Below the pieces are notes generated by a model. It was not told the DNA's origin. It did not search any database and saw nothing but the letters and a program-made list of their open reading frames with translations. Below, one piece after another: positions 18,841-27,760 of a stretch of DNA of 64,000 bases (within the stretch, counting starts at the first letter, position 1; the number at the start of each line of letters is the position of its first letter). Source of the stretch: Albibacterium sp035514885 (GTDB lineage Bacteria; Bacteroidota; Bacteroidia; Sphingobacteriales; Sphingobacteriaceae); assembly GCF_035514885.1 (NCBI RefSeq), contig NZ_DATJCH010000016.1, positions 59,363 to 123,362 on the forward strand, given 5' to 3'. Position numbers and translations under genes: made by a program.

Positions 18841-18947
18841 TGAGAAAGAAGAATTATGGAAGTTGGAATCTATGGTACTTTCTGTTATTTATAGCATTAG
18901 TTGCACAAATTATATTGTATTATTTCTTTACTAAATATTGGGAATGA
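18840..18947 (+). CDS. Small single-pass membrane protein linked to the symporter
   Basis: A 35-residue ORF filling the gap between the PIG-L gene and the symporter gene. Its ATG shares the last base of the PIG-L stop (TAATG), and its TGA overlaps the symporter ATG (ATGA), the pattern of translational coupling. The peptide starts with basic MRKKNYG, has one hydrophobic segment of about 22 residues (roughly 9-30), and ends TKYWE. This is like small accessory subunits of transporters. No family is recognised with certainty. The exact junctions and the absence of other coding in this gap support it as a real gene. Confidence 0.65.
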   Translation: MRKKNYGSWNLWYFLLFIALVAQIILYYFFTKYWE

Positions 18948-20644
18948 GTAATCTGGACTGGATTGTTCTTTGTGCAACCTTAGTTGGAACCATCATATAT
19001 GGAATATTCAAGGGGCGCGGACAGAAAAACGCACATACTTACCTGCTAGCAAGTCAGCAAATGCCCTGGTATATCGTTATGCTGGGTATTATGGCAACTC
19101 AGGCAAGTGCAATCACTTTTCTTTCTGCACCCGGACAAGCCTATACAGATGGAATGCGTTTCGTGCAATATTATTTCGGCTTACCCCTGGCCATGATCGT
19201 CATTTCCATCACCTTTATACCCATATTTCAACGGCTAAAAGTCTATACCGCATATGAATTTCTGGAACAGCGATTCGATCAGAAAACCCGTGTCCTTACC
19301 TCCTTCTTTTTCCTGCTTTCCAGAGGGTTGTCAACCGGTATAAGCATCTATGCACCCAGCATCATTCTATCAACTATTCTGGACTGGAATATCTATTTAA
19401 CAAATATTCTTACCGGAGGACTACTGCTGATCTATACCTATACCGGAGGTGCTAAAGCAGTAGCTCATACCCAAAAGCTACAGTTCCTGATTATTTTAGG
19501 AACCATGGCTTTCGCCGGATTTCTATTAATCCAAAACCTCCCTGGAAATGTATCTTTCAGCGATGCTTTATTTATCGCCGGGAAATCAGGAAAGCTTAAT
19601 GTAATTACAACAGAATTCGACTTAAACGATCGTTATAATATCTGGAGCGGAATAATTGGCGGATTCTTCCTTGCCCTTTCCTATTTCGGAACCGATCAAA
19701 GCCAGGTTGGTCGCTATATATCTGCAAAAAACACCCGAACGGGCAGGATCGGTTTACTCTTAAACGGCTTAGTGAAGATACCGCTACAATTCAGCATCCT
19801 ATTGATTGGAGCCCTCCTGTTCGCATTCTTTGCTTTAAAACCTGCACCGGTCTATTTCAACGAACGCTCCTTTAATTTACTTGAAAACAACTATCCTCAA
19901 ATTGCTTCCGATTTTACTGCTGAGCATAATATCCTGCAGGATAAACAAATTGCCCTCTCCAATCAGCTTCTGGCAGAACGCGATAATGGTTCAGATGCCC
20001 TCAACAATACCGTTCAGGAATACAAATTGAACCAACAAAAGATTAAGGAATTACATGGACAGGTTGAAACCACCATTAATGAAAAGAAAATCAGTATCGA
20101 GAAAACAGACACCAATTATATTTTCCTCTATTTTGTCCAGAATATCCTGCCAACGGGTATGATCGGACTGCTCTTTGCGGTTATCTTTATGGCCTCTTGG
20201 GGCTCCATTGCAGCTGCCCTAAGCTCGCTGGCAACATCATCCTATAAAGATATCCAGCTAAGCTTTTACAAAGGAGAGCATGAAGACAAAAAGCAACTGA
20301 TTTATAGTCGCCTGCATACACTCGTCTGGACTATTTTCTCCATAGGCGTAGCCATGTTTGCCACCCAGATGGGATCATTGATTGAGGCTGTCAATATTCT
20401 CGGCTCTCTTTTCTATGGCCCTATCTTAGGAATATTTCTAGTGGCCTTCTACTTTAAGAAGGTCGAAGGCCCTAATGTTTTTGTAGCTGCTATTCTAGCA
20501 GAATTAACTGTAATTATTGTTTACAGTCTGGATATTATTTCCTTCCTGTGGCTTAACGTTATTGGCGCAGCAGCTGTTTATTTCTTCTGCATTATAGGAT
20601 TAATTATCAAAAGAATTTACTCAACCCGGCCCCATACCTCGTAG
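18944..20644 (+). CDS. Sodium:solute symporter (SSS family)
   Basis: A 566-residue inner-membrane Na+-coupled symporter. The SSS features are an N-terminal membrane helix, the MATQASAITFLSAPGQAY stretch near residue 50, and the GTDQSQVGRYIS segment near 250. A hydrophilic, helix-prone insertion of about 85 residues (roughly 305-390) interrupts the membrane helices and is unusually long. I start at ATG 18944 because it overlaps the upstream small ORF stop; a TTG at 18938 is less likely. Coupling to a secreted PIG-L deacetylase suggests uptake of a deacetylated sugar, which is inference. Its 3' end overlaps the convergent gene by 28 bp. Confidence 0.92.
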   Translation: MSNLDWIVLCATLVGTIIYGIFKGRGQKNAHTYLLASQQMPWYIVMLGIMATQASAITFLSAPGQAYTDGMRFVQYYFGLPLAMIVISITFIPIFQRLKVYTAYEFLEQRFDQKTRVLTSFFFLLSRGLSTGISIYAPSIILSTILDWNIYLTNILTGGLLLIYTYTGGAKAVAHTQKLQFLIILGTMAFAGFLLIQNLPGNVSFSDALFIAGKSGKLNVITTEFDLNDRYNIWSGIIGGFFLALSYFGTDQSQVGRYISAKNTRTGRIGLLLNGLVKIPLQFSILLIGALLFAFFALKPAPVYFNERSFNLLENNYPQIASDFTAEHNILQDKQIALSNQLLAERDNGSDALNNTVQEYKLNQQKIKELHGQVETTINEKKISIEKTDTNYIFLYFVQNILPTGMIGLLFAVIFMASWGSIAAALSSLATSSYKDIQLSFYKGEHEDKKQLIYSRLHTLVWTIFSIGVAMFATQMGSLIEAVNILGSLFYGPILGIFLVAFYFKKVEGPNVFVAAILAELTVIIVYSLDIISFLWLNVIGAAAVYFFCIIGLIIKRIYSTRPHTS

Positions 20645-21336
20645 ATACTAGCGCCTGCAGAGCTTAATCCGCTATGATGCCATTCACCGTTTTCAAGTTT
20701 CCCATCGAAACTAAGGCTTGCTCCTACACGCTTATTATCTCTTGAAAATAATTCAATATTTTCAGTGTATTTGCCATTAACAAAGCTGTACGTTCCTCCA
20801 CCGGTTCCTGAAAACATCTTAGTAGCTGGATCGATTGCGAACCATTGGAAACGACCACCCGTTAACATCTTCAATGTTTTACGCGTACCCGTTTGATGAA
20901 TCGGAGCTACTTTACCCTCTTGCATTCTACCCGTTATCTGCCATACTCCATCTAAAGGAGCACTTCCATCGCCTGTACGCTGTAAACTTACTGACTTATT
21001 ATTCAAAGCAAGCTGAAGGCTATTACCATTAATAGAATAGTTTGATGCTAATTGCTTTCCAACCTCTTCTGCATTTGCTGAATTGAACTCAACATGAATT
21101 TTAATTGTATTATTCTCTACCGAATACGGACCTCCGAAAGTCATAATAAACTCATTGGGAGTAAATACACTCTGCGTAAAATAATTATCTTGAAACAGCA
21201 GAACCGTTTTGGTATCACCCTCTTGTGATTGCCAGGATCCGTTAAGCGCGGACGTAGATTGCGCGTTTGCCGTTAACGAAACGGAAAGCATCAATGCCAG
21301 CATCAATACCGGCCTTCCTCTTAGATTTAATTTCAT
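20617..21336 (-). CDS. Secreted protein with two lipocalin-like repeats
   Basis: A 239-residue exported protein with signal peptide ending near TANAQ. Two repeats are visible. Each starts L-[ND]-G-x-W-Q, carries a T-K/L-hydrophobic strand and a phenylalanine-rich turn, and ends in a G-G-x-Y-S-[VF] segment (about residues 31-120 and 130-239). This resembles a duplicated lipocalin-like barrel unit of the 'membrane or secreted protein' type in Sphingobacteriales. No enzymatic motif is seen. A -7 element lies 25 nt upstream. Confidence 0.8.
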   Translation of the reverse strand: MKLNLRGRPVLMLALMLSVSLTANAQSTSALNGSWQSQEGDTKTVLLFQDNYFTQSVFTPNEFIMTFGGPYSVENNTIKIHVEFNSANAEEVGKQLASNYSINGNSLQLALNNKSVSLQRTGDGSAPLDGVWQITGRMQEGKVAPIHQTGTRKTLKMLTGGRFQWFAIDPATKMFSGTGGGTYSFVNGKYTENIELFSRDNKRVGASLSFDGKLENGEWHHSGLSSAGASIYEVWGRVE

Positions 21337-21361
21337 AATGTACAGATTTATAGGATATAAC

Positions 21362-21369
21362 CAAATTTA
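21362..21369 (-). promoter_or_regulatory. Putative -7 element for the lipocalin-like gene
   Basis: The minus strand reads TAAATTTG (TAnnTTTG), 25 nt before the ATG at 21336. Confidence 0.45.
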
Positions 21370-21474
21370 ATTCTCAACCTAAGATAGTGATTGTTTTCTG
21401 CTTTCTATAAATACGATAAAACAACCAATCGCACCTCCTTTATATTCCCCTCGAACATTCTAAATATGTTCTTC

Positions 21475-21539
21475 GGACGTTCAAGGGACATTCAAGGCAT
21501 TGGCCCCTAGGAAGTCCGAACAATGTCCCTTGAATGTCC
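21475..21539. repeat. Long imperfect palindrome (REP-like element)
   Basis: GGACGTTCAAGGGACATT (21475-21492) and AATGTCCCTTGAATGTCC (21522-21539) are inverse complements over 18 nt with one mismatch. The left arm is also followed by a near-copy, GGACATTCAAGGCATTG (21487-21503), giving a tandem direct repeat, and TTCGGAC/GTCCGAA form another inverted pair. The sequence could form a large hairpin or two alternative hairpins. It resembles repetitive extragenic palindromes, but dispersal through the genome cannot be checked here. Confidence 0.7.
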
Positions 21540-21656
21540 CTATGAAATCCCCATATGAGGAAAAGAAGGTACACAAAAAAACTTTACCTGTTATGGGTAA
21601 AGCTTTTCAATTAAAATGCGAAGAATAGACCAGTTTGGTATTTGTAAAACTCTTAC

Positions 21657-23816
21657 TTACAGGTTCCACCAATAAGTCCATTTTACGACCAGTTGTCGGT
21701 TTTTAACATTAAATGAAGATGTAGGATCGTAGTTATCACCGTACACAATAAAGAGATCGGAAGCAGGTTTGTAACGCCATTGCAAACGGGTATTCAGGTT
21801 CATGTTATCGCGTTGTTGGTTATACTGTGCAAATGCTGTTAGATAAAGTGTATTGGTAAAGGAAACATCAACCCGCGGACCAGCAAGCCAAAAAGATGTA
21901 TGTCCGAAAGGATCTGGTAATCGCAAGTCGTTAAACGAAGTTTTCAATCCGATTAGTACATAAGGCTGAAAGCGATATCCCATTTCTGAGGATATACTTG
22001 TTCGTGTTCCGTCGGCGTAATAACCTCCATAGGATGCCTCGAGTGCATAGGTAAATACTTTCGTTGGGCTAGATTCATACTCCACTTCAAAAGCACTCCA
22101 CCGGTGCTTAGTGCCTGTTGTCAGGAAACCTTTTCCGCTGTTAGTAGGATCGAAGGGGTGCAATAGCTCTACATAGTTATGTTCAATGTCCATTTCCAAA
22201 ACACTTTGATCACGGAAATTAAACTCATAAGCTAAGCGAGATTGATTATCTGTGGAATTCATTTTTGTATCAAAGAACTGATCAGATGAGAAACGAATCC
22301 CGTGGCTTAATATCTTACCTTCTGTCGGGAACATCAGATAACCAGCTCTTGGATTAATCTTAATATACCCGTTTCGAGGGATAAAGCCGACTTCAGATAT
22401 GTAATTCTGACCTACGTATTGCTCCTCCAGAAAAAAGTTCCATGCTTTGCTCTTATATTCCAGATGGGCAGCTTGTACCAGTCCATTATTATCATCGGGT
22501 GAAAAAGACTGCATTACCAATGCCTTCCCATTCCATAAGTTATTAGAACTGGCAAGATTATACTCCAATCCTATATTCCGGTTATAACGATCTGACATGT
22601 CTGTTGAAAGAGGATTGGTTGCCTGTTTATTGATAACCATTAAGGAGATGTTCGAACGTGAAAACACTCTTCTTTGAAGGGTAAGCACCCCATAGTTCTG
22701 AGCAGAAACGTCATCCTCCCGTACATCGCCGGTCTGGATATTCATTAAACCTATTCGCCAGTTCTTATCGAGCTTACCAGACAATCTCGCTCCATACCGA
22801 ATTGGCGCATTTAAGCCAATCCGTCTTGAAAAGAACGGACGAAGGTCTTCATATCCGAAATTGGAAAACAGGTCACCGTTCTCTAAAAAGAACTGCCGTT
22901 TTTCTGGCAAGAATAGTTCAAACCGGTCTAGATTAACCACTTGTTCATCCACATCAACCTGTGAGAAATCGGGGTTTACGGTAAGATCCAGATTAAGCGA
23001 TGAGGTAATGGCAATTTTTGCATCACCTCCTATATCTTTACGATAATGTGTAGAAGTACCATTTTCATAGTCCTTTGAAACTCCTCCTAAAACATAGGGA
23101 ATAATGGAAATATTGGTACCTGCAGAGGGAGGTGCCTGATCCCATACAAGTACACCCGTATAAGCTAGTGAATTTGCCGGGAACTGGCGAGGGATCGGGC
23201 CCCAACTTGATTTTTCATTTGTTTTAACATCGTTACGCGCAAAGTTAATCCCCCACTCCTTACTGTCTTTTGCATAGCGGATACTTGTAAATGGAATTGC
23301 AGCTTCGAAAACCCAGCGGTCAGAATATTTCGTTACAGTCGATGTCCACTTATTATCCCAGCTCATATCTTCTCTACCACCGTTAGATTGTGCAGCATCC
23401 ATTTGTGCCCCGGCAGCATTCACTCCAAAAGAAAAGCCATCTGTGCGACTATCAAAAGGATCAAAAAAAACCTGAAACAGGTCATTCTTCAAAAATGAGA
23501 AATCGCGCTTAAGAGATTCAACAACATTCGGCCCGGGCACTCTATCGTGGTTTATAGCAATTATATAAATATTATGTTCATCGTAGGTCATACGAACCTC
23601 TGTTTGCTGCTTAGCGAAACTGGTGTCCATGGGTAAAATCATAAAGAAATCTTTGGCAACTTCTGCTTCTGTCCAGGTTTGCTCATCAATCGACCCATCT
23701 ATCACAATTGGTGAAGTGGCCTTCTTTATATTATATCGATAACTCGCATTTTGCTTCTGGGCAGCAGCATAGAGACAAAGAAAACAGCAGATAAACAGGA
23801 GTACTTCTTTTTTCAT
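21657..23816 (-). CDS. DUF5916 protein with CBM9-like domain and outer-membrane barrel
   Basis: A 719-residue exported protein, signal peptide ending AAAQ. Residues about 22-190 form a carbohydrate-binding family 9-like domain (the SPIVIDGSIDEQTW motif). It is followed by a DUF5916 region with the FARNDV and IPYVLGG segments and a long C-terminal beta-rich part likely to be an outer-membrane barrel, ending YWWNL. Such proteins are common in Bacteroidota and their function is unknown; the CBM9 part suggests glycan contact at the surface. It follows the carboxylesterase by 19 nt and is probably cotranscribed. Confidence 0.85.
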   Translation of the reverse strand: MKKEVLLFICCFLCLYAAAQKQNASYRYNIKKATSPIVIDGSIDEQTWTEAEVAKDFFMILPMDTSFAKQQTEVRMTYDEHNIYIIAINHDRVPGPNVVESLKRDFSFLKNDLFQVFFDPFDSRTDGFSFGVNAAGAQMDAAQSNGGREDMSWDNKWTSTVTKYSDRWVFEAAIPFTSIRYAKDSKEWGINFARNDVKTNEKSSWGPIPRQFPANSLAYTGVLVWDQAPPSAGTNISIIPYVLGGVSKDYENGTSTHYRKDIGGDAKIAITSSLNLDLTVNPDFSQVDVDEQVVNLDRFELFLPEKRQFFLENGDLFSNFGYEDLRPFFSRRIGLNAPIRYGARLSGKLDKNWRIGLMNIQTGDVREDDVSAQNYGVLTLQRRVFSRSNISLMVINKQATNPLSTDMSDRYNRNIGLEYNLASSNNLWNGKALVMQSFSPDDNNGLVQAAHLEYKSKAWNFFLEEQYVGQNYISEVGFIPRNGYIKINPRAGYLMFPTEGKILSHGIRFSSDQFFDTKMNSTDNQSRLAYEFNFRDQSVLEMDIEHNYVELLHPFDPTNSGKGFLTTGTKHRWSAFEVEYESSPTKVFTYALEASYGGYYADGTRTSISSEMGYRFQPYVLIGLKTSFNDLRLPDPFGHTSFWLAGPRVDVSFTNTLYLTAFAQYNQQRDNMNLNTRLQWRYKPASDLFIVYGDNYDPTSSFNVKNRQLVVKWTYWWNL

Positions 23817-23835
23817 AATTGATTAATTACGGTTC

Positions 23836-25476
23836 CTATAATTTTCCAATAGATCTCCACATAGCAAGTTCTTCGCTATATCTATTGTTAATTACTTCAC
23901 ATTGTGTATCGATTCGCATCATTGGTCGAGTTTGGAGATTATATGCAGGCCATTCTGGTGCATTTACAGCTGCGGGCTTACCGGTATGAGCAAAGGTAGT
24001 CCATAGTTCTGCAAAGTTGTGAGAAGCAGTAAACCTTTCCGGTCTATTACCGCCAAAAAAGCTGCCTGTGTTAGAACCATTTGATGGAACTTCGTTATTA
24101 AATTTAAAAGAAATATCCATTGCATGCGGAGTACCCATTGGATAGTCTGTGCCGGGAATTTTCGTCTCAGATTTATAGCCGAAATTATATAAATAAACAG
24201 GTGCACCATTCTGTTCATTCTTCTTTTCTGCAATCTTAACAGAGCCTAAACCCATCATTGTGATGGAGGAGATTGCTACAAAAATATCAGGTGCAGATGC
24301 CTTGGATCGAGATTTACGGTATACGTCGATAATCCTTTTAGTATTCTCTCCGTATCTTGGTTCGAGTTTCTTTTCAATACCATCAAAATCAAGTTTGAAA
24401 GTTTCAGTATCTTTTGACTGCCAAGCGAAGAAATTGTATTCATCTTCGTTCCATCCTACCAATAGAGGTTTGTTTTTTGATATTGCCGGTGCCGTTGGAT
24501 CGAAAGGATGATGAGGGAGAGCTACACCATCTACCACCGGGCCAAAGCCTGTTAATTTACGATTAGGATTCTCTTCAATGAAAGGAGGTACAGGAGAGAA
24601 CTTATTCTGTAGAGTCAATAAATCGCCAGCACTTATACTAAGTAGTTTCCTCCAGTCACTAGTAGAAATATTAAGTTCTTTCAAAAGTATAGCCGTAGTC
24701 TCAACTGCATTTTCTTTTGTCATCATACGAACACCCGGGCCGCTTTCAATAGACGCTTTATTAAAATAGGGTGAAGCATCAGGCATGGTATATAAACAAG
24801 ATGTTTTTCCTCCTCCTCCCGATTCACCAAAAATCATCACATTATCAGGGTCTCCTCCGAATTGAGAAATATTCTCATTTACCCACTTTAAACCGTCCAC
24901 AATATCCAACATACCGTTATTACCAGATCCTTTGTATTCTGATCCGGCAATTTCATCCAAGTAGAGAAATCCTAATAACCCTAAGCGGTGATTCGTTTCT
25001 ACCACAACAACATCAAAATTACGAGCTAAATTGCTTCCATCCTGTCCGTTTGAGCCTGCAGAACCAGTAACATAACCGCCTCCATGACTGTAAAACATGA
25101 CCGGCCGTTTCTTATTATCATTTGCGGGAGTCCAGACGTTTAAGAAAAGGCAATCTTCGGAAGGAGCTGGTTCATTCTGTCTTGGAGATTGAATTGTTGG
25201 TGCGCCCAATTGTAATGCATCTCGCACACCTGTCCAGGATTCTAAGGGAGCAGGCCTACGAAAGCGCCTATCACCAGAAACCCGCCCGGCATAGGGAATT
25301 CCTTTGAATGCATTAACACCTTCATTTCTAGCTCCTCTTATTTTACCATGTGCAATTTCTACATCAATAAACTCGTCCTGCTTTTTGAAAGATGAAAAAC
25401 CATAATTTGGTATATAGAGTGCAGCGGTTGTTAGTGAGAGCTTTGCTAGAAAATCTCTCCGGTCTATTGGATTCAT
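23836..25476 (-). CDS. Carboxylesterase, type B family, Tat-exported
   Basis: A 546-residue alpha/beta hydrolase. It begins with a twin-arginine signal (RRDFLAKLSL, residues 6-15), so export is probably of a folded enzyme. The type-B esterase signatures are present: SEDCLFLNVW (106-115), oxyanion HGGGY (131-135), nucleophile Ser219 in GESGG, a GWNEDEY segment with a candidate acidic residue, and a GTPHAMD His. It should hydrolyse carboxylic esters; the natural substrate is unknown. The GESGGGGKTS stretch, with extra glycines, is slightly unusual. A -7 element sits 26 nt upstream, with tandem GGTTAATTA repeats in the leader. Confidence 0.93.
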   Translation of the reverse strand: MNPIDRRDFLAKLSLTTAALYIPNYGFSSFKKQDEFIDVEIAHGKIRGARNEGVNAFKGIPYAGRVSGDRRFRRPAPLESWTGVRDALQLGAPTIQSPRQNEPAPSEDCLFLNVWTPANDNKKRPVMFYSHGGGYVTGSAGSNGQDGSNLARNFDVVVVETNHRLGLLGFLYLDEIAGSEYKGSGNNGMLDIVDGLKWVNENISQFGGDPDNVMIFGESGGGGKTSCLYTMPDASPYFNKASIESGPGVRMMTKENAVETTAILLKELNISTSDWRKLLSISAGDLLTLQNKFSPVPPFIEENPNRKLTGFGPVVDGVALPHHPFDPTAPAISKNKPLLVGWNEDEYNFFAWQSKDTETFKLDFDGIEKKLEPRYGENTKRIIDVYRKSRSKASAPDIFVAISSITMMGLGSVKIAEKKNEQNGAPVYLYNFGYKSETKIPGTDYPMGTPHAMDISFKFNNEVPSNGSNTGSFFGGNRPERFTASHNFAELWTTFAHTGKPAAVNAPEWPAYNLQTRPMMRIDTQCEVINNRYSEELAMWRSIGKL

Positions 25477-25502
25477 AATTTGGTTAATTAGGTTAATTAA
25501 TA

Positions 25503-25510
25503 CAAATATA
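25503..25510 (-). promoter_or_regulatory. Putative -7 element for the carboxylesterase operon
   Basis: The minus strand reads TATATTTG (TAnnTTTG), 26 nt before the ATG at 25476. The leader between contains two tandem copies of GGTTAATTA (25482-25499). Confidence 0.45.
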
Positions 25511-25602
25511 ATTTTCTAGCTTACGTATCTATCATGCACTATCCTGAAAATACTTTTAATCTCATTTAAGTGAATTACAATCGCTTTTAATCATTAAATC
25601 GA

Positions 25603-25610
25603 TACCTTTG
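25603..25610 (+). promoter_or_regulatory. Putative -7 element for the TonB receptor gene
   Basis: TACCTTTG (TAnnTTTG) ends 4 nt before the GTG start at 25615, predicting a leaderless transcript if the GTG is used. Confidence 0.4.
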
Positions 25611-25614
25611 CTTT

Positions 25615-27651
25615 GTGAAATTACTGACAATGGCTATGCTGTTTCTCTCAGCATCTTCCTATGCCCAAAACACCAATAAGGCAATTACAAAAGATGGCTA
25701 TATCAGCCAAGCGGATACTTTAACCATAACAAACGATACGATTCCGACACCTGTGCTGCCGGAAGCTACCAGCGAGCATGAGGAACTGGACGTAGTAGTG
25801 ATCTCTGCTACCAGAAGCACCCGCACCATTGATAATATCCCTACCCGTGTAGAAGTTATTGCCGGAGAAGAATTGGATGAGAAGGGTAATATGAAACCAG
25901 GAGACATCCGCATGTTGCTTGCAGAAAGTACCGGTATCCAAACCCAGCAGACATCTGCTACTAGTGGAAATTCAAGCATACGCATTCAAGGACTTGATGG
26001 AAAATATACCCAGATGATTCGCGATGGATTTCCATTATATTCAGGTTTTTCAGGAGGGTTGGGATTGCTCCAGATTGCACCATTGGATCTGCAGCAGGTG
26101 GAGGTAATTAAAGGGTCTTCATCTACCTTATATGGCGGTGGTGCCATAGCGGGGCTTGTTAACTTAGTATCTAAAAAGCCAACGGAAGAGCCTCAATTAA
26201 ATATTCTTTTAAACGGAACATCCGCTTTAGGCCTTGATGTGAGTAGTTTTTACGCCCGAAAATTTAATAAGACAGGTGCAACCCTTTATGCCGCTTATAA
26301 TAAAGGAACAGCTTATGATCCTTCAGATATAGGACTTTCAGCCATCCCGAAATTCAATCGGTTCACCCTAAACCCGAAATTATTTCTATATTTTAATGGT
26401 GCCACCACACTCTCCGCAGGATTAAATACGACTATAGAAAAGCGAATAGGAGGTGATATGGAATATCTCAAAGGTAATGGCAACACGACTCATTCTTATT
26501 TTGAGGAAAATCAAACACAACGTTACAGTACACAAGTTGAACTTGAGCATATCCTGGACGATAAAGCAAAGTTAATCTTTCGAAATTCAGTAAGTTATTA
26601 TGATCGCAGTATCCGTCTTCCGGATTATTCATTTTCCGGTTTGCAGCTATCTACTTACAGTGAAGCCAATTACAGTCGGCATAGTGAAAGCACCGATTTC
26701 GTAGCCGGGATCAACCTTCTTACAGATAACTTTAAAGAAGACAATAACAGCGATTTTGCTTTAAGAGATTATAACTACAAAACGATCGGGGGCTTTTTGC
26801 AGAATACCTGGAATGCGACCGAGAAATTTACAATTGAATCGGGTATTCGCGGTGATTATCACAACGAATACGGTTTCTTTTTACTGCCAAGAGTTTCCGG
26901 CCTATGGAAAATCAATGATCATGTTTCCACACGTTTAGGCGGAGGATTAGGCTATAAAGCACCAAGTGTTTTTACCGAGGATGCAGAAAGAGTACAATTC
27001 AGGAATGTTCTGCCCATTGATGTTGCCAATACAAAAGCCGAACGATCTTATGGTGCTAATTATGATATTAATTACCGCACAACGTTATTGGATGGTGAAG
27101 TTGGGTTCAGCATTAATCAGCTATTTTTCTATACAAGAATCAATAATCCTATTCTTTTAACAGCCGCAGCAGGTACTGATCTGACTTATTTACAACCAGA
27201 TGGTAATCTGGATACAAAAGGACTGGAAACCAATGCCAAAATCACTTATGGGGATTTTAAATTATTTGTCGGATATACATTTGCTGATGTAAATCAACAC
27301 ATTGGAAATAGCAGTACCTCTTATCCCCTTGTATCTAAACACCGATTGAATAATGTGTTGATGTATGAAGTGGAAGACCAATGGAAGATTGGTGCAGAAG
27401 CCTATTATTTTGGTAAACAAAAGCTAAATGATGGTACTATAGGGAACGCGTATTGGACAGCTGGCTTAATGGCTGAAAAGCTGTGGGAACGTTTCTCAAT
27501 TTTCATCAACTTCGAAAACCTAACCAATACTCTCCAGACAAAATTCGATCCGATATATACGGGTAGCATAAGCACCCCGGTTTTTAGGGATATTTATGCA
27601 CCAGTTGATGGTTTGGTAATTAATGGTGGAATAAAGCTAAGGGTATATTAA
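25615..27651 (+). CDS. TonB-dependent outer-membrane receptor
   Basis: A 678-residue TonB-dependent receptor. The signal peptide ends SSYAQ; the start is GTG at 25615 because its lysine completes the signal (an ATG at 25630 would give a poor signal). A TonB-box-like LDVVVISATRSTR precedes the plug domain, which has the SSIRIQGLDG and VEVIKGSSSTLYGGGAIAG segments (about 60-190). The remainder is a 22-stranded barrel. The class resembles ferric-siderophore/vitamin receptors (CirA/FepA-like); the ligand is unknown. No SusD or substrate-binding partner is adjacent, and it is divergent from the carboxylesterase. Confidence 0.92.
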   Translation: MKLLTMAMLFLSASSYAQNTNKAITKDGYISQADTLTITNDTIPTPVLPEATSEHEELDVVVISATRSTRTIDNIPTRVEVIAGEELDEKGNMKPGDIRMLLAESTGIQTQQTSATSGNSSIRIQGLDGKYTQMIRDGFPLYSGFSGGLGLLQIAPLDLQQVEVIKGSSSTLYGGGAIAGLVNLVSKKPTEEPQLNILLNGTSALGLDVSSFYARKFNKTGATLYAAYNKGTAYDPSDIGLSAIPKFNRFTLNPKLFLYFNGATTLSAGLNTTIEKRIGGDMEYLKGNGNTTHSYFEENQTQRYSTQVELEHILDDKAKLIFRNSVSYYDRSIRLPDYSFSGLQLSTYSEANYSRHSESTDFVAGINLLTDNFKEDNNSDFALRDYNYKTIGGFLQNTWNATEKFTIESGIRGDYHNEYGFFLLPRVSGLWKINDHVSTRLGGGLGYKAPSVFTEDAERVQFRNVLPIDVANTKAERSYGANYDINYRTTLLDGEVGFSINQLFFYTRINNPILLTAAAGTDLTYLQPDGNLDTKGLETNAKITYGDFKLFVGYTFADVNQHIGNSSTSYPLVSKHRLNNVLMYEVEDQWKIGAEAYYFGKQKLNDGTIGNAYWTAGLMAEKLWERFSIFINFENLTNTLQTKFDPIYTGSISTPVFRDIYAPVDGLVINGGIKLRVY

Positions 27652-27760
27652 TAATGTTTCTATGACCGAGTGAATTTGTCATTTACAAAAGTAGTCGATT
27701 TGTTCTGATACAAAATCTCAATAGGTCGATTTGAGAGTTACGGATTATACTATTGAAAAG

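Larger units (their letters stand above)
21337..21656. other. Intergenic region with palindromic element
   Basis: This 320-nt stretch holds the promoter of the gene at 20617 and the imperfect palindromic element at 21475-21539. I see no credible coding frame. The rest, including a GGTACAC-to-poly-A segment near 21570, shows no further feature I can support. Confidence 0.7.

Noticed and set aside
18938..18943. TTG start for the symporter.
   Set aside because: The ATG at 18944 overlaps the upstream stop in ATGA and gives normal family length.
21475..21539. CRISPR repeat.
   Set aside because: There is only one palindromic unit with a partial copy, no regularly spaced repeats or spacers, and no cas gene.
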